A DNA stretch of 64,000 nucleotides from Anammoximicrobium sp964645045 (GTDB lineage: Bacteria > Planctomycetota > Planctomycetia > Pirellulales > Pirellulaceae), in assembly GCA_964645045.1 (NCBI GenBank), contig CAZXYZ010000028.1, positions 38,432 to 102,431 of the forward strand, read 5' to 3'. Position numbers and translations under genes: made by a program. This document shows positions 25,345 through 32,934 of the stretch, one piece after another. How positions within the stretch are numbered: position 1 is the stretch's first letter; each line of letters begins with the position of its first letter. The notes under the pieces were generated by a model. That model did not search any database and was not told where the DNA came from. It saw only the letters and a program-made list of their open reading frames with translations.

Positions 25345-27903
25345 ATGTCCAAGAAACGCAAGCACGGCGGCGTCAAGCAAGGCTTTGACCTCTTCGAGCG
25401 GGCGCAGCGCGAGCTGGCCAAGGGCAACGTCAAGGACGCTTTGAAGGATGCCAAGGTCTGTTATCGGGAGGACTCCAGTCCGGAACGCCGCCAGCTGCTG
25501 GAGCGGGCCTACTGTGCGCGGGCCGAGCAGCTGCAGAAGGCCGGCTTGAACGACCAAGCGCGAAGTGCTTTCGCGGAGCTGACGGAACTGGGCATCACGT
25601 CGCCCGAAGTACAGGCCCAGCTGCCCCGGCTGCGGATTCTGATCGGTTTGACAGAAGCCGGTTCTGCGGGCGACGCGGCGAGCCGGTGGGAAGCGAATCC
25701 CGAGTTGCTGATCGAGTTGGCGGATCGCGCCGTTTTCCATCCGCAGCAGGTTCCGGATCAGTACGTCGAGATCCACAACGACTGCCAGCGGGTCCGCGCG
25801 GCGCTGGCGGCGGTCGAACGGGGCGACGACGCGGCCGCGACAGAACAGCTGAACGACATCTCGCGTCGCTCGCCCTATGCGGATTGGAAGCTGTTTGTCC
25901 GCGGGCTCTCGGCGTTTTATGCGGGCGATCTCGAGCGAACGCATGCCAACTGGGACCGGCTGGAACCGAAACGTCCCGCCTTTCGCATCGCCCAGACGCT
26001 GCTGGTGTACTCCGGCCAACTGGCGGCCGAGTCGGCGGCCTTCAGCGTTGCCAATGGCTTGCGGCGGCTGGAATTCGCGCTGGAAGGCGATCCTGTCTGG
26101 GAGCAACTCAAGACCATGGGCGAGCATTTCCAGGCAAACCAATGGTCCGGTTTCTTCCATGCCTTCCGCTCGTTCTGCCAGCGTTTTGCCAACACGCACG
26201 CGGCGCTGATCGAGCGGATTACCGACCTGCTTTGGAAACGGATGGTCCGGGACCTCTGGGAGGACGGCTTGAACCGCTTGATGCGGATCGCCCCGCCGCC
26301 GCGGTTGGACCCCCGCTGGAACCGGGTCCGCGCCTTGCTGGCGGAGGCTTCCGGGGACGCCTCGTTCGAGACCGTGGAAAACTATTGGAAAGCTTACGTG
26401 CGGGATGTCTCCCAAGGCGATTTCCTGCCGGAGGACGAGCGCGGCATTGCGGCCGGTTTGGTTTGTCAGCGGATGGCCCGGGCGGAAGTCCAAGCGGCGC
26501 ACAACGAGGAGTCCCGCGATCGGTTTCGTTTCTACAATACGGATTACACGAGCGATGCCGCGGCGTTCCGCAGCGATGCCGTGCGGCATTACCAGGAGAG
26601 CGTCAAGTTTGCGCCCCAGTTGCACAGCGCGTATGTGGAATTGGCCAAGCTGCATCTGGAAGTGGAAGCAGAGTCGCACGCGGTCAAGGTCTACGAATCG
26701 CTGCTCAAGCAGTTCCCGGACGATTACGCGACGCACGTCTGGCTGGCCAATTATTACTTGGAGGACGACAAGCCGGACAAGGCCGAGCCGTATACCCGCG
26801 AAACGCAGCGGCTGAAACCACGCGATCCCGCCACCGTCGCGCTGATTTGGAGCCAACGGGTGGCGATGGTGCGGATGTGCGCCAAGAAACGCAAGTTTGC
26901 GTTGGCGCGGCAGGAGTGGGAGTTGCTGCCACAACATACGCCGCCGGACACGGAAGCGTATTGGCTGGACTTGCTGCGGGCGGCGGTCGAATACAAGGCG
27001 AACAACATCGAGGAGGCCGAGCGGTACGTGGCAGTGGCGGTCGCCAAATTGAAGGAACCGACGCCGGCCTGGATGATCATGCATGCGCACGCCGCGCGCT
27101 TCGGATTGAACCGCGAAGTCAAGAATCATTTCGGCGATCGTTTCAAAGCGGCGGTCGCGGATGCTTGCTGCAGCGAAACGGCGGGACAACTCGCCAAGGT
27201 TTTGTATCCTTTCCTGGCGAAACAACTCAAATACACCAACTTGACGACGCACAAGCGGTTGGTGCTGGACTACCTGCAACGCTGCCACGGCGTGCAGTGG
27301 AACGGCGAAGACCTGCGGCACGCGGTCTATTTCCTGGGCGTCGCGGACAGCTGGCGGCACCGGGCCCTGCGCGACCGGCTCTTGGCCGAAGGCCTTGCAC
27401 GCTTTCCCCAGGATCCGCTGTACCCGTTCCTGACCGGCCGCGTCGCGATCGAAGCCGGACCTTATCGAATCGATCCGTTGGGCATCCGAAAGCACTTTGA
27501 ACTGGCGTTGAAACTCAACGAGTCCGCGGCCCGTCCGCTGCCTGACGAGTGGGTCAAGATCGCCAAACAATCGATCTCGATGCTCGATGAAGCCGCCGAA
27601 ATGCAACGGTCCAGGTACTACGGCGGCCCGCTGGACGAGTACGGTGACGAGTACGACGACGACGATGAATATGAGGATGACGACGAGTTCTACGACGAGG
27701 ATGACGAGGGCGACCCGTTCAGCGGCCCGGCGAATTTCGCGCAGCTGAAGGGGATGTTGCCGCGAGTCTTGCTGGATGCGATCAAGCGGCTCGCCGAGGA
27801 CCTGGACATCAGCATGGAGGAAGTGACGCGGCGGATCATGACCGGCGAGTTGGGCCCCGAGGACGTCATGGGCGGCCGACAGCAAAAGTCGCCGCGGCGA
27901 TGA
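25345..27903 (+). CDS. large TPR protein with an acidic tail, first gene of an Hsp70 module
   Basis: 852 aa, no signal peptide. It begins with a basic MSKKRKHGG and is built of TPR-like helical repeats (for example ALKDAKVCYREDSSPERRQL, YVELAKLHLEVEAESHAVKV, YATHVWLANYYLEDDKPDKA). Residues about 763-795 are a tract of Asp/Glu/Tyr (YGDEYDDDDEYEDDDEFYDE). The last 50 residues (LDAIKRLAEDLDISMEEVTR) form a helical end. Lies 33 bases upstream of the J-domain gene in a row with grpE- and dnaK-like genes, so it may be a client-binding or adaptor subunit of that chaperone set. The role is inference from position. Confidence 0.75.
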   Translation: MSKKRKHGGVKQGFDLFERAQRELAKGNVKDALKDAKVCYREDSSPERRQLLERAYCARAEQLQKAGLNDQARSAFAELTELGITSPEVQAQLPRLRILIGLTEAGSAGDAASRWEANPELLIELADRAVFHPQQVPDQYVEIHNDCQRVRAALAAVERGDDAAATEQLNDISRRSPYADWKLFVRGLSAFYAGDLERTHANWDRLEPKRPAFRIAQTLLVYSGQLAAESAAFSVANGLRRLEFALEGDPVWEQLKTMGEHFQANQWSGFFHAFRSFCQRFANTHAALIERITDLLWKRMVRDLWEDGLNRLMRIAPPPRLDPRWNRVRALLAEASGDASFETVENYWKAYVRDVSQGDFLPEDERGIAAGLVCQRMARAEVQAAHNEESRDRFRFYNTDYTSDAAAFRSDAVRHYQESVKFAPQLHSAYVELAKLHLEVEAESHAVKVYESLLKQFPDDYATHVWLANYYLEDDKPDKAEPYTRETQRLKPRDPATVALIWSQRVAMVRMCAKKRKFALARQEWELLPQHTPPDTEAYWLDLLRAAVEYKANNIEEAERYVAVAVAKLKEPTPAWMIMHAHAARFGLNREVKNHFGDRFKAAVADACCSETAGQLAKVLYPFLAKQLKYTNLTTHKRLVLDYLQRCHGVQWNGEDLRHAVYFLGVADSWRHRALRDRLLAEGLARFPQDPLYPFLTGRVAIEAGPYRIDPLGIRKHFELALKLNESAARPLPDEWVKIAKQSISMLDEAAEMQRSRYYGGPLDEYGDEYDDDDEYEDDDEFYDEDDEGDPFSGPANFAQLKGMLPRVLLDAIKRLAEDLDISMEEVTRRIMTGELGPEDVMGGRQQKSPRR

Positions 27904-27936
27904 ATCACTTGATGCAGAGTACAAGGTTAGTCCACG

Positions 27937-28230
27937 ATGATAAACAATCCCTATGAAGTCATGGGCGTCGGCCCCGAGGCCACCGCGGACGAGATCCGGC
28001 AGCGTTACCTGGCTTTGGTCCGCGAGTTCCCGCCCGAACGCGAACCGCAACGTTTTGCCCAGATCCGCGAGGCGTACGACCAGCTCCGCGACCCGGTCGC
28101 CAGTCTCGAGCGGCGGCTCTTCAACCTGACCGCCATCGACACCTTCGACACGTTGCTGGCAGCGGAACGCCGGCGGCAGCGCGGACGGCGCCTGCCGACG
28201 CCGGTGCTGTTGTCGCTGTCGGAGACTTGA
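27937..28230 (+). CDS. short J-domain protein lacking the HPD motif
   Basis: 97 aa. Residues 4-55 have the J-domain pattern (NPYEVMGVGPEATADEIRQR, then helix III FAQIREAYDQLRD). The invariant HPD tripeptide between helices II and III, needed to stimulate Hsp70 ATPase, is replaced: the loop reads VREFPPEREPQ, with F31-P32-P33 at the HPD position. It carries no G/F or zinc-finger region, only a basic tail. It may compete with or tether rather than activate. It is flanked by the TPR and grpE-like genes. Confidence 0.75.
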   Translation: MINNPYEVMGVGPEATADEIRQRYLALVREFPPEREPQRFAQIREAYDQLRDPVASLERRLFNLTAIDTFDTLLAAERRRQRGRRLPTPVLLSLSET

Positions 28231-28301
28231 CGCCATCGAGATCCGCAGCCCCTGAGGCGACTTTGCACGCTGACCCTTTACGCTGATGACGAACACTGCC
28301 C

Positions 28302-29186
28302 ATGAGGCTTGAACAAGAAGAAATCCTGCGTCGCTTTCAGGAATGGCTGACGCAGACGAACCGGGACCTGGAACGGGCCGCCGACGAGCCGTTTGAGTCT
28401 GCCGACGCGGCACCGCCCCCGCCGGCCGGCTTGTTGACGCTTGTCGAAGCGTTTACGGCCCTGCGGCACGAACTGAAGCTGCAGACCAAGAGCGCGCGTG
28501 GTGTGGAAGAATCGCTGCAAACGGCAGTCGCCGGCCTGGACCGGGCGATGGAACGGTTTAGCAGTGTCGAGCCGCAGGAGACGGCCGCAGCGGAAAAGGC
28601 GATGCGGCCGCTGGTCGAGGCGTTGATCGAATTGGACGAAGCGTTGCGTCGCGGCACGCGGACGGTCGCGGCCTCGCAACAACGACTGAGCGAGGAACTG
28701 CCGTGGCGGCTGATGGAAGGCTTGGAGCAGCGTTTTGCCGGGCAGTCCGCCTGGCGACGCTGGCGGTCCCGACCGTGGCAATCCGAGGTGCTGCAGTGCT
28801 GCCGCCAACTGGTCGCGGAAACCCAGGGGCCCCTGCTGGCGTCGCTGGGAGACGGGTACCAGTTGATTTGCGGACGCTTGCAGCGCATGTTGACCGAACA
28901 ACGCATCGAACGGCTGGCCTGCGCCGGCCAGCCCGTCGATCCGTTGCAGATGCGGGTGATCGAACTGGTCGACGCTCCCGGGGTACCGCCGGAAACCGTG
29001 GTCGAAGAAATCCGGCCGGGATACGTCTGGCGCGGGCAGGTCCTGCGGTACGCCGAAGTCCGCGCGACACGCGCCGCGCCGCAGCGCGAGGCCGACAATG
29101 ACGAAGAACCGGCAGAGGATACCGACCGGGACGATCTGACCGGTTGGAACGAAACGGTTGACCAGGAAGAACCTTGGCAGGACTGA
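28302..29186 (+). CDS. grpE: GrpE-like nucleotide exchange factor with a long N-terminal extension
   Basis: 294 aa, longer than typical GrpE (about 190-200). Residues about 1-200 are mostly charged helix, likely coiled coil. The C-terminal beta domain carries the GrpE pattern GQPVDPLQMRVIELVD, then ETVVEEIRPGYVWRGQVLRY with AEVR. That domain releases ADP from Hsp70. The acidic tail (EEPAEDTDRDD) is an addition. The gene follows the HPD-less J protein after 71 bases and precedes the dnaK-like gene by 279 bases. The identity of the C-terminal domain is clear; the rest is divergent. Confidence 0.8.
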   Translation: MRLEQEEILRRFQEWLTQTNRDLERAADEPFESADAAPPPPAGLLTLVEAFTALRHELKLQTKSARGVEESLQTAVAGLDRAMERFSSVEPQETAAAEKAMRPLVEALIELDEALRRGTRTVAASQQRLSEELPWRLMEGLEQRFAGQSAWRRWRSRPWQSEVLQCCRQLVAETQGPLLASLGDGYQLICGRLQRMLTEQRIERLACAGQPVDPLQMRVIELVDAPGVPPETVVEEIRPGYVWRGQVLRYAEVRATRAAPQREADNDEEPAEDTDRDDLTGWNETVDQEEPWQD

Positions 29187-29465
29187 GCAAGCTCATGCCG
29201 ATCGGCAACAAACCGTGGCACCGCTACTAGCACCAAATGGAATTTTCGAAGCCTGTTGTTTGAAAAGGGATGTCTCGGTTCGACGTCCGAATCACCCCAA
29301 CGAATGAAGGGCTCAACAAATGTGAGAATCCGAAAATGGCTCCCCATCGGCCATTCGTTGACTCCTGCATTCGTTGAAAGGGCCGTCCTGACCGCTGACC
29401 GCTGACCAATGACCAATGACCAATTCAAAACCTTCTCAAAGCCGCAAAACGAAAGGACGTTCGGC

Positions 29466-31235
29466 ATGGAAACGATCGTCGGGATTGACTTAGGCACCAC
29501 CAACAGCGCCATCTCGGTTGTCCGGGACGGCTGCCCCGTCATGCTCAAGACGGCCGACGGCCAGGCGGTTCTGCCGTCGGTGGTCGGAGTGGACAGCGAA
29601 GGCCAGCTGCTGGTTGGCCAGGCGGCCCGCAACCAGATGATTCTCGCTCCCGAGCGGACGATCAAGTCCGTCAAACGGAAGATGGGACAGGACGTCAAAT
29701 TGTCCCTGGGTCCGCAGCAGTACACACCGCAGGAGATTTCGGCCATCATCCTGCGGACGCTCAAGCAACAAGCCGAACGGGCCTTGGGGCATTCCGTCCG
29801 CAAAGCAGTGATCACCGTTCCGGCGTTTTTTAACGAGACGCAGCGCGAAGCGACGCGGGCCGCCGGCGATCTGGCCGATTTGGACGTGGTGCGGATCATC
29901 AACGAACCGACGGCGGCGACGTTGGTGTACGAACCCAAGAGCGACCGCAACGAGCGGCTGCTGGTGTATGACCTGGGCGGCGGCACCTTTGACGTCTCCG
30001 TGGTCCAGATCGAGCAAGGCGTGATCGAGGTGTTATCGAGCCACGGCGACACGCAGCTGGGAGGCGACGACTTTGACGAGCTGTTGCTGACCTGGATTTG
30101 CGAGGACTTTTTGGACAAGCACGGTCTGGACTTGCGGGATCTCGCGGTCGCCAAGTCGCGTCTGCTGCAGTCCGCCGAAGAGGCCAAGAAGCGGCTCTCG
30201 TTCGAAGCGTTCACGGAATTGACCGAGGAGTTCATTGCCGAAAAGGACGGCGTGCCGCTGAACCTGAAAATGACGCTGAACCGGCGCGACTACGAGGAAT
30301 TGATCGAGCCGCTGATGAACAAGACCGTGAAATGCGTCGACGCGGCCTTGTCCGATGCCGGTCTGCGCGCCTCGCAGATCGACAAAGTGATCCTGGTCGG
30401 CGGCAGCAGCCGCACGCCGCTGGTCCATCACATGCTGCAGCACCAGTTGAACCAGAAGCCGCATTTCGAGATCGATCCGGACTTGTGCGTCGCGATGGGG
30501 GCGGCGGTCCAGGGCGGCCTGATCGCCGGCATCGACGTCGGCACGGTGCTGGTGGACATCACGCCCCACACGCTGGGCATCGAGTGTGTCGGCCCCCTGC
30601 ACGGCGCGATGTCGCCGCACATGTTCTCGGCCGTGATCGAACGCAACACGCCCCTGCCGGCCACGCGGTCCGAGATCTACTATACCGGCGTGGAGGGCCA
30701 GGAAAAGGCGGAGATCCACGTCTTGCAAGGCGAAGACGAAGACGCCCGGCACAACCAATCCATCGGCAAGTTCCTGCTCGAAGGTTTGGACGAAAATGCT
30801 CCCCAGGGCAGTGAAGTGCTGGTCCGCTTCGACTTAAATCTGGACGGCATGCTGATCGTCACCGCCGTGGAACGCGCCACGTCGCTGGAGAAGCGATTGA
30901 CGATCAAGAATGCCGTCACCCAGTTCCGCGCCACAAGCCGGGACGATGCCAAGGCGAAACTGGCCTCGATGTTTGGGACCGTCGACCAGACCGAGCACGA
31001 AATCCAACCCGTCGGACCGCCGATCGACGCCGAGTTGCAGACGGCGATCAGCCAGGCCCGCGAATTGATCGCCAAGTCCCGCAAACTGGCCGTATCCGCC
31101 GGCCGCGATGACGCCGACGAGATCTGCGAGTTGTCCGACGAGCTGGAAGCCGCCGTCGTCCGCCAATCCCTGGACGCCATCCGCGAGATCAGCGTGAAAC
31201 TGGAAGACGTGGTGTTTTACCTGGAAGATGCGTGA
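29466..31235 (+). CDS. dnaK: DnaK-like Hsp70 chaperone
   Basis: 589 aa, shorter than housekeeping DnaK (about 630-640). Nucleotide-binding motifs are intact: IVGIDLGTTNSAISVV, AVITVPAFFNETQREATRAA, IINEPTAATLVY, LLVYDLGGGTFDVSVV and VILVGGSSRTPLVHHML. The substrate-binding domain follows (VLVDITPHTLGIECVG; ERNTPLPATRSE). The C-terminal lid is short, and the disordered tail with its EEVD-like end is absent. So it is a divergent paralogue, likely specialised, with its own GrpE and J protein. The ATG at 29466 has AAAGGA about 9 bases upstream; the earlier ATG at 29409 lies in a simple GACCAAT repeat and is rejected. Confidence 0.9.
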   Translation: METIVGIDLGTTNSAISVVRDGCPVMLKTADGQAVLPSVVGVDSEGQLLVGQAARNQMILAPERTIKSVKRKMGQDVKLSLGPQQYTPQEISAIILRTLKQQAERALGHSVRKAVITVPAFFNETQREATRAAGDLADLDVVRIINEPTAATLVYEPKSDRNERLLVYDLGGGTFDVSVVQIEQGVIEVLSSHGDTQLGGDDFDELLLTWICEDFLDKHGLDLRDLAVAKSRLLQSAEEAKKRLSFEAFTELTEEFIAEKDGVPLNLKMTLNRRDYEELIEPLMNKTVKCVDAALSDAGLRASQIDKVILVGGSSRTPLVHHMLQHQLNQKPHFEIDPDLCVAMGAAVQGGLIAGIDVGTVLVDITPHTLGIECVGPLHGAMSPHMFSAVIERNTPLPATRSEIYYTGVEGQEKAEIHVLQGEDEDARHNQSIGKFLLEGLDENAPQGSEVLVRFDLNLDGMLIVTAVERATSLEKRLTIKNAVTQFRATSRDDAKAKLASMFGTVDQTEHEIQPVGPPIDAELQTAISQARELIAKSRKLAVSAGRDDADEICELSDELEAAVVRQSLDAIREISVKLEDVVFYLEDA

Positions 31236-31247
31236 GGCCGACAACGT

Positions 31248-31340
31248 TTCGTTGGAGTCCAGCCTTCAGGCTGTCCGGATTCGTTGAAGTCCAGCCTTCA
31301 GGCTGTCCGGATTTGTTGGAGTCCAGCCTTCAGGCTGTCC
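31248..31340. repeat. three tandem 32-base units, each a small hairpin
   Basis: Units at 31248-31279, 31280-31311 and 31312-31340 share GTTGGAGTCCAGCCTTCAGG with single-base changes. The core CAGCCTTCAGGCTG is a hairpin. A related inverted sequence (GAACTCCAACC) follows near 31381. It begins 12 bases after the dnaK stop and could end transcription. Confidence 0.85.
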
Positions 31341-31412
31341 ACACAGGTGGGACAAACCGCCCAGAGGCACGCTGAAGCGTGAACTCCAACCAATCGGCCT
31401 GAACCCGTTCCC

Positions 31413-31490
31413 GTAGCATGGCTCTCCAGAGCCGTGTAGTTCGGCGCAAAACCCCCCAGAAATCGGCACGGCTCGGGAGAGCCATGCTAC
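31413..31490. repeat. 24-bp inverted repeat just before the zinc-ribbon gene
   Basis: The arms at 31413-31436 (GTAGCATGGCTCTCCAGAGC and on) and 31467-31490 pair with one mismatch around a 30-base spacer. It ends ten bases before the ATG at 31501; AAGGA (31491-31495) follows directly. Confidence 0.85.
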
Positions 31491-31500
31491 AAGGAAGCCC

Positions 31501-31824
31501 ATGGACCTGGAATCCACACCCGCCTCACAAGCCCCGCCCGGCGACTTTCGCTGCCCCACGTGCGGGGCGCGGCAGGAATTGATGGAGACCTGCCGCCGCT
31601 GCAAGTGCGACCTGTCCCTAGTCGTCGCCGTCCAGCAGCGCCGCCAAATGCTGCGCCGGCAGTGCCTGCAGCGGCTGGCCCACCAGCAGAATGACGCGGC
31701 CGTTCAAGCGGCCGCAGAACTGCACGCGCTGGCGCCCGATGCCGACAGCACCCGGCTGTTGGCCGTTGCCCATCTGGCGTCCGGCGACTATGCCCACGCG
31801 CTGCAGATGCTCGCGATCGGCTAA
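31501..31824 (+). CDS. small zinc-ribbon/TPR-like protein at the end of the Hsp70 module
   Basis: 107 aa. A zinc ribbon spans about residues 18-38 (CPTCGARQELMETCRRCKC, with CxxC-x10-CxxC). The rest is helical with one TPR-like hairpin (LLAVAHLASGDYAHALQML). No enzyme motif or signal is seen. It is on the same strand as the chaperone genes, but 265 bases of repeats separate it from dnaK, so membership of the operon is uncertain. A zinc ribbon plus TPR could recall the zinc domain missing from the J protein; this is a guess. Confidence 0.65.
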   Translation: MDLESTPASQAPPGDFRCPTCGARQELMETCRRCKCDLSLVVAVQQRRQMLRRQCLQRLAHQQNDAAVQAAAELHALAPDADSTRLLAVAHLASGDYAHALQMLAIG

Positions 31825-31830
31825 AACGAA

Positions 31831-31949
31831 TTAAGGACCGTTCGAGAAATAACTGTCCAATTTTCCCGTGGCGTAAGCTTCCAGCTTGCGTCAGATGTAA
31901 GCACCGCAAGCTGGAAGCTTACGCCACTTATTCCTCGAACGGTGCTAAC
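31831..31949. repeat. nested inverted repeat filling a convergent intergenic gap
   Basis: Outer ends AAGGACCGTTCGAGAAATAA (from 31833) and TTATTCCTCGAACGGTGCTA pair with mismatches. Inside, 31868-31890 and 31905-31927 form a perfect 23-bp hairpin (GTGGCGTAAGCTTCCAGCTT and on). The right end contains the minus-strand stop codon (31945-31947) of the next gene. Ends like these recur at 53383-53650; the inner hairpin recurs at 46544-46635. Confidence 0.85.
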
Positions 31950-32874
31950 GTTCGTCCGGCCGGCCATCCGCCGCTGGTGGTTGGTGTACGGGCTTCGCTG
32001 CCAATGTGACCTCGGCGTCCGGTTCCACCAGCAGCCGGAAGGAATCCAGGAACTGGACGACGTCGTCCATCGACGGCTGGCTGTACCCGGTGATCCACGC
32101 GACGTCGTACAACCGGTTCCCGACCAGGAACCAGCGGCTGTACGACTTCCGCGGCGAGCCTGGGGCGGATTCGTAGGTGACTTGCCGGCCCGGATGGTGG
32201 CCCAACCGGATTTCACATTGTTCGGCCACCGAGACTTCGCCATGATATTCGCGTTCCAAGTAACTCATGATGCCGTCGGGCAGTTCCCTAAGCGGCTCGT
32301 CATCGTACAGATCCACATATGCCACGCCGACGCATGTCCCGTCGGCAAACGAAACTCCTTGGAACGTGTACGAGGGCCGCGTCCCGCGCGTCTCGCGGAA
32401 ACGCCGAGCCGTCAGCCCCGCCGGCAGACACACCTCGAAGCCGCCGGACTGGGAGACATCGACGTTTGCCGACCAATCCCTCAATGCCTCCCAGTTCCGC
32501 TGAATCACGGCGACTCCACCCGCAAGGATGACAAGCGAAACGGCGGCAATCACACCGCCGGCGAGCCACCTGCGGCGGCGCGGATCGGCAAAAACGGACT
32601 CCTTCTCGACCGGCCGTTCGATGCGGCGTTTTCTGGCCGACGGCTCGGCTTTGTTTTCCAGTTCGGCCAGTTCCTTCCAAAGCCCGTTTTGGCCGTTGGC
32701 CTCCAGGGTGTCCGCCGCCGCCTGATGGACCGAACGCGCGGCGGGAACGGGCACGGATGCGCCGCACAGCGTACAAGTTACGCGTTCCCCCGCCTGACGC
32801 TTCGGTACCAGGAAACGATTGCCGCATTGGCACACGACCAGAGTCCCCTGGCACATGGCTTGCTGAGTTGTCAT
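31945..32874 (-). CDS. zinc-ribbon membrane-anchored protein of unknown function
   Basis: 309 aa. The N-terminus holds two CxC/CxxC pairs (VVCQCGNRFLVPK and TCTLCGASV), a zinc-ribbon common in planctomycetal proteins. A basic segment and one membrane helix (about 100-125, WLAGGVIAAVSLVILAGGVA) follow, then an exported domain of about 180 residues (FEVCLPAGLTARRF; YTFQGVSFADGTCVGVAYVD; GYSQPSMDDVVQFLDSFRLL) that looks like a small alpha/beta fold. So it spans the membrane once, with a metal site inside. I use the ATG at 32874; a GTG at 32913 is possible. Lies 60 bases after the TPR lipoprotein gene. Confidence 0.6.
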   Translation of the reverse strand: MTTQQAMCQGTLVVCQCGNRFLVPKRQAGERVTCTLCGASVPVPAARSVHQAAADTLEANGQNGLWKELAELENKAEPSARKRRIERPVEKESVFADPRRRRWLAGGVIAAVSLVILAGGVAVIQRNWEALRDWSANVDVSQSGGFEVCLPAGLTARRFRETRGTRPSYTFQGVSFADGTCVGVAYVDLYDDEPLRELPDGIMSYLEREYHGEVSVAEQCEIRLGHHPGRQVTYESAPGSPRKSYSRWFLVGNRLYDVAWITGYSQPSMDDVVQFLDSFRLLVEPDAEVTLAAKPVHQPPAADGRPDER

Positions 32875-32934
32875 GAGAGCGTTTTCATCCTTGGCGTGCG
32901 CGTGACTTGGCACCGGCGAAGCTGGAGATCCATC

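Noticed and set aside
31248..31340. Tandem 32-base units as a CRISPR array
   Set aside because: The units are directly adjacent with no spacers, and no cas gene is near.
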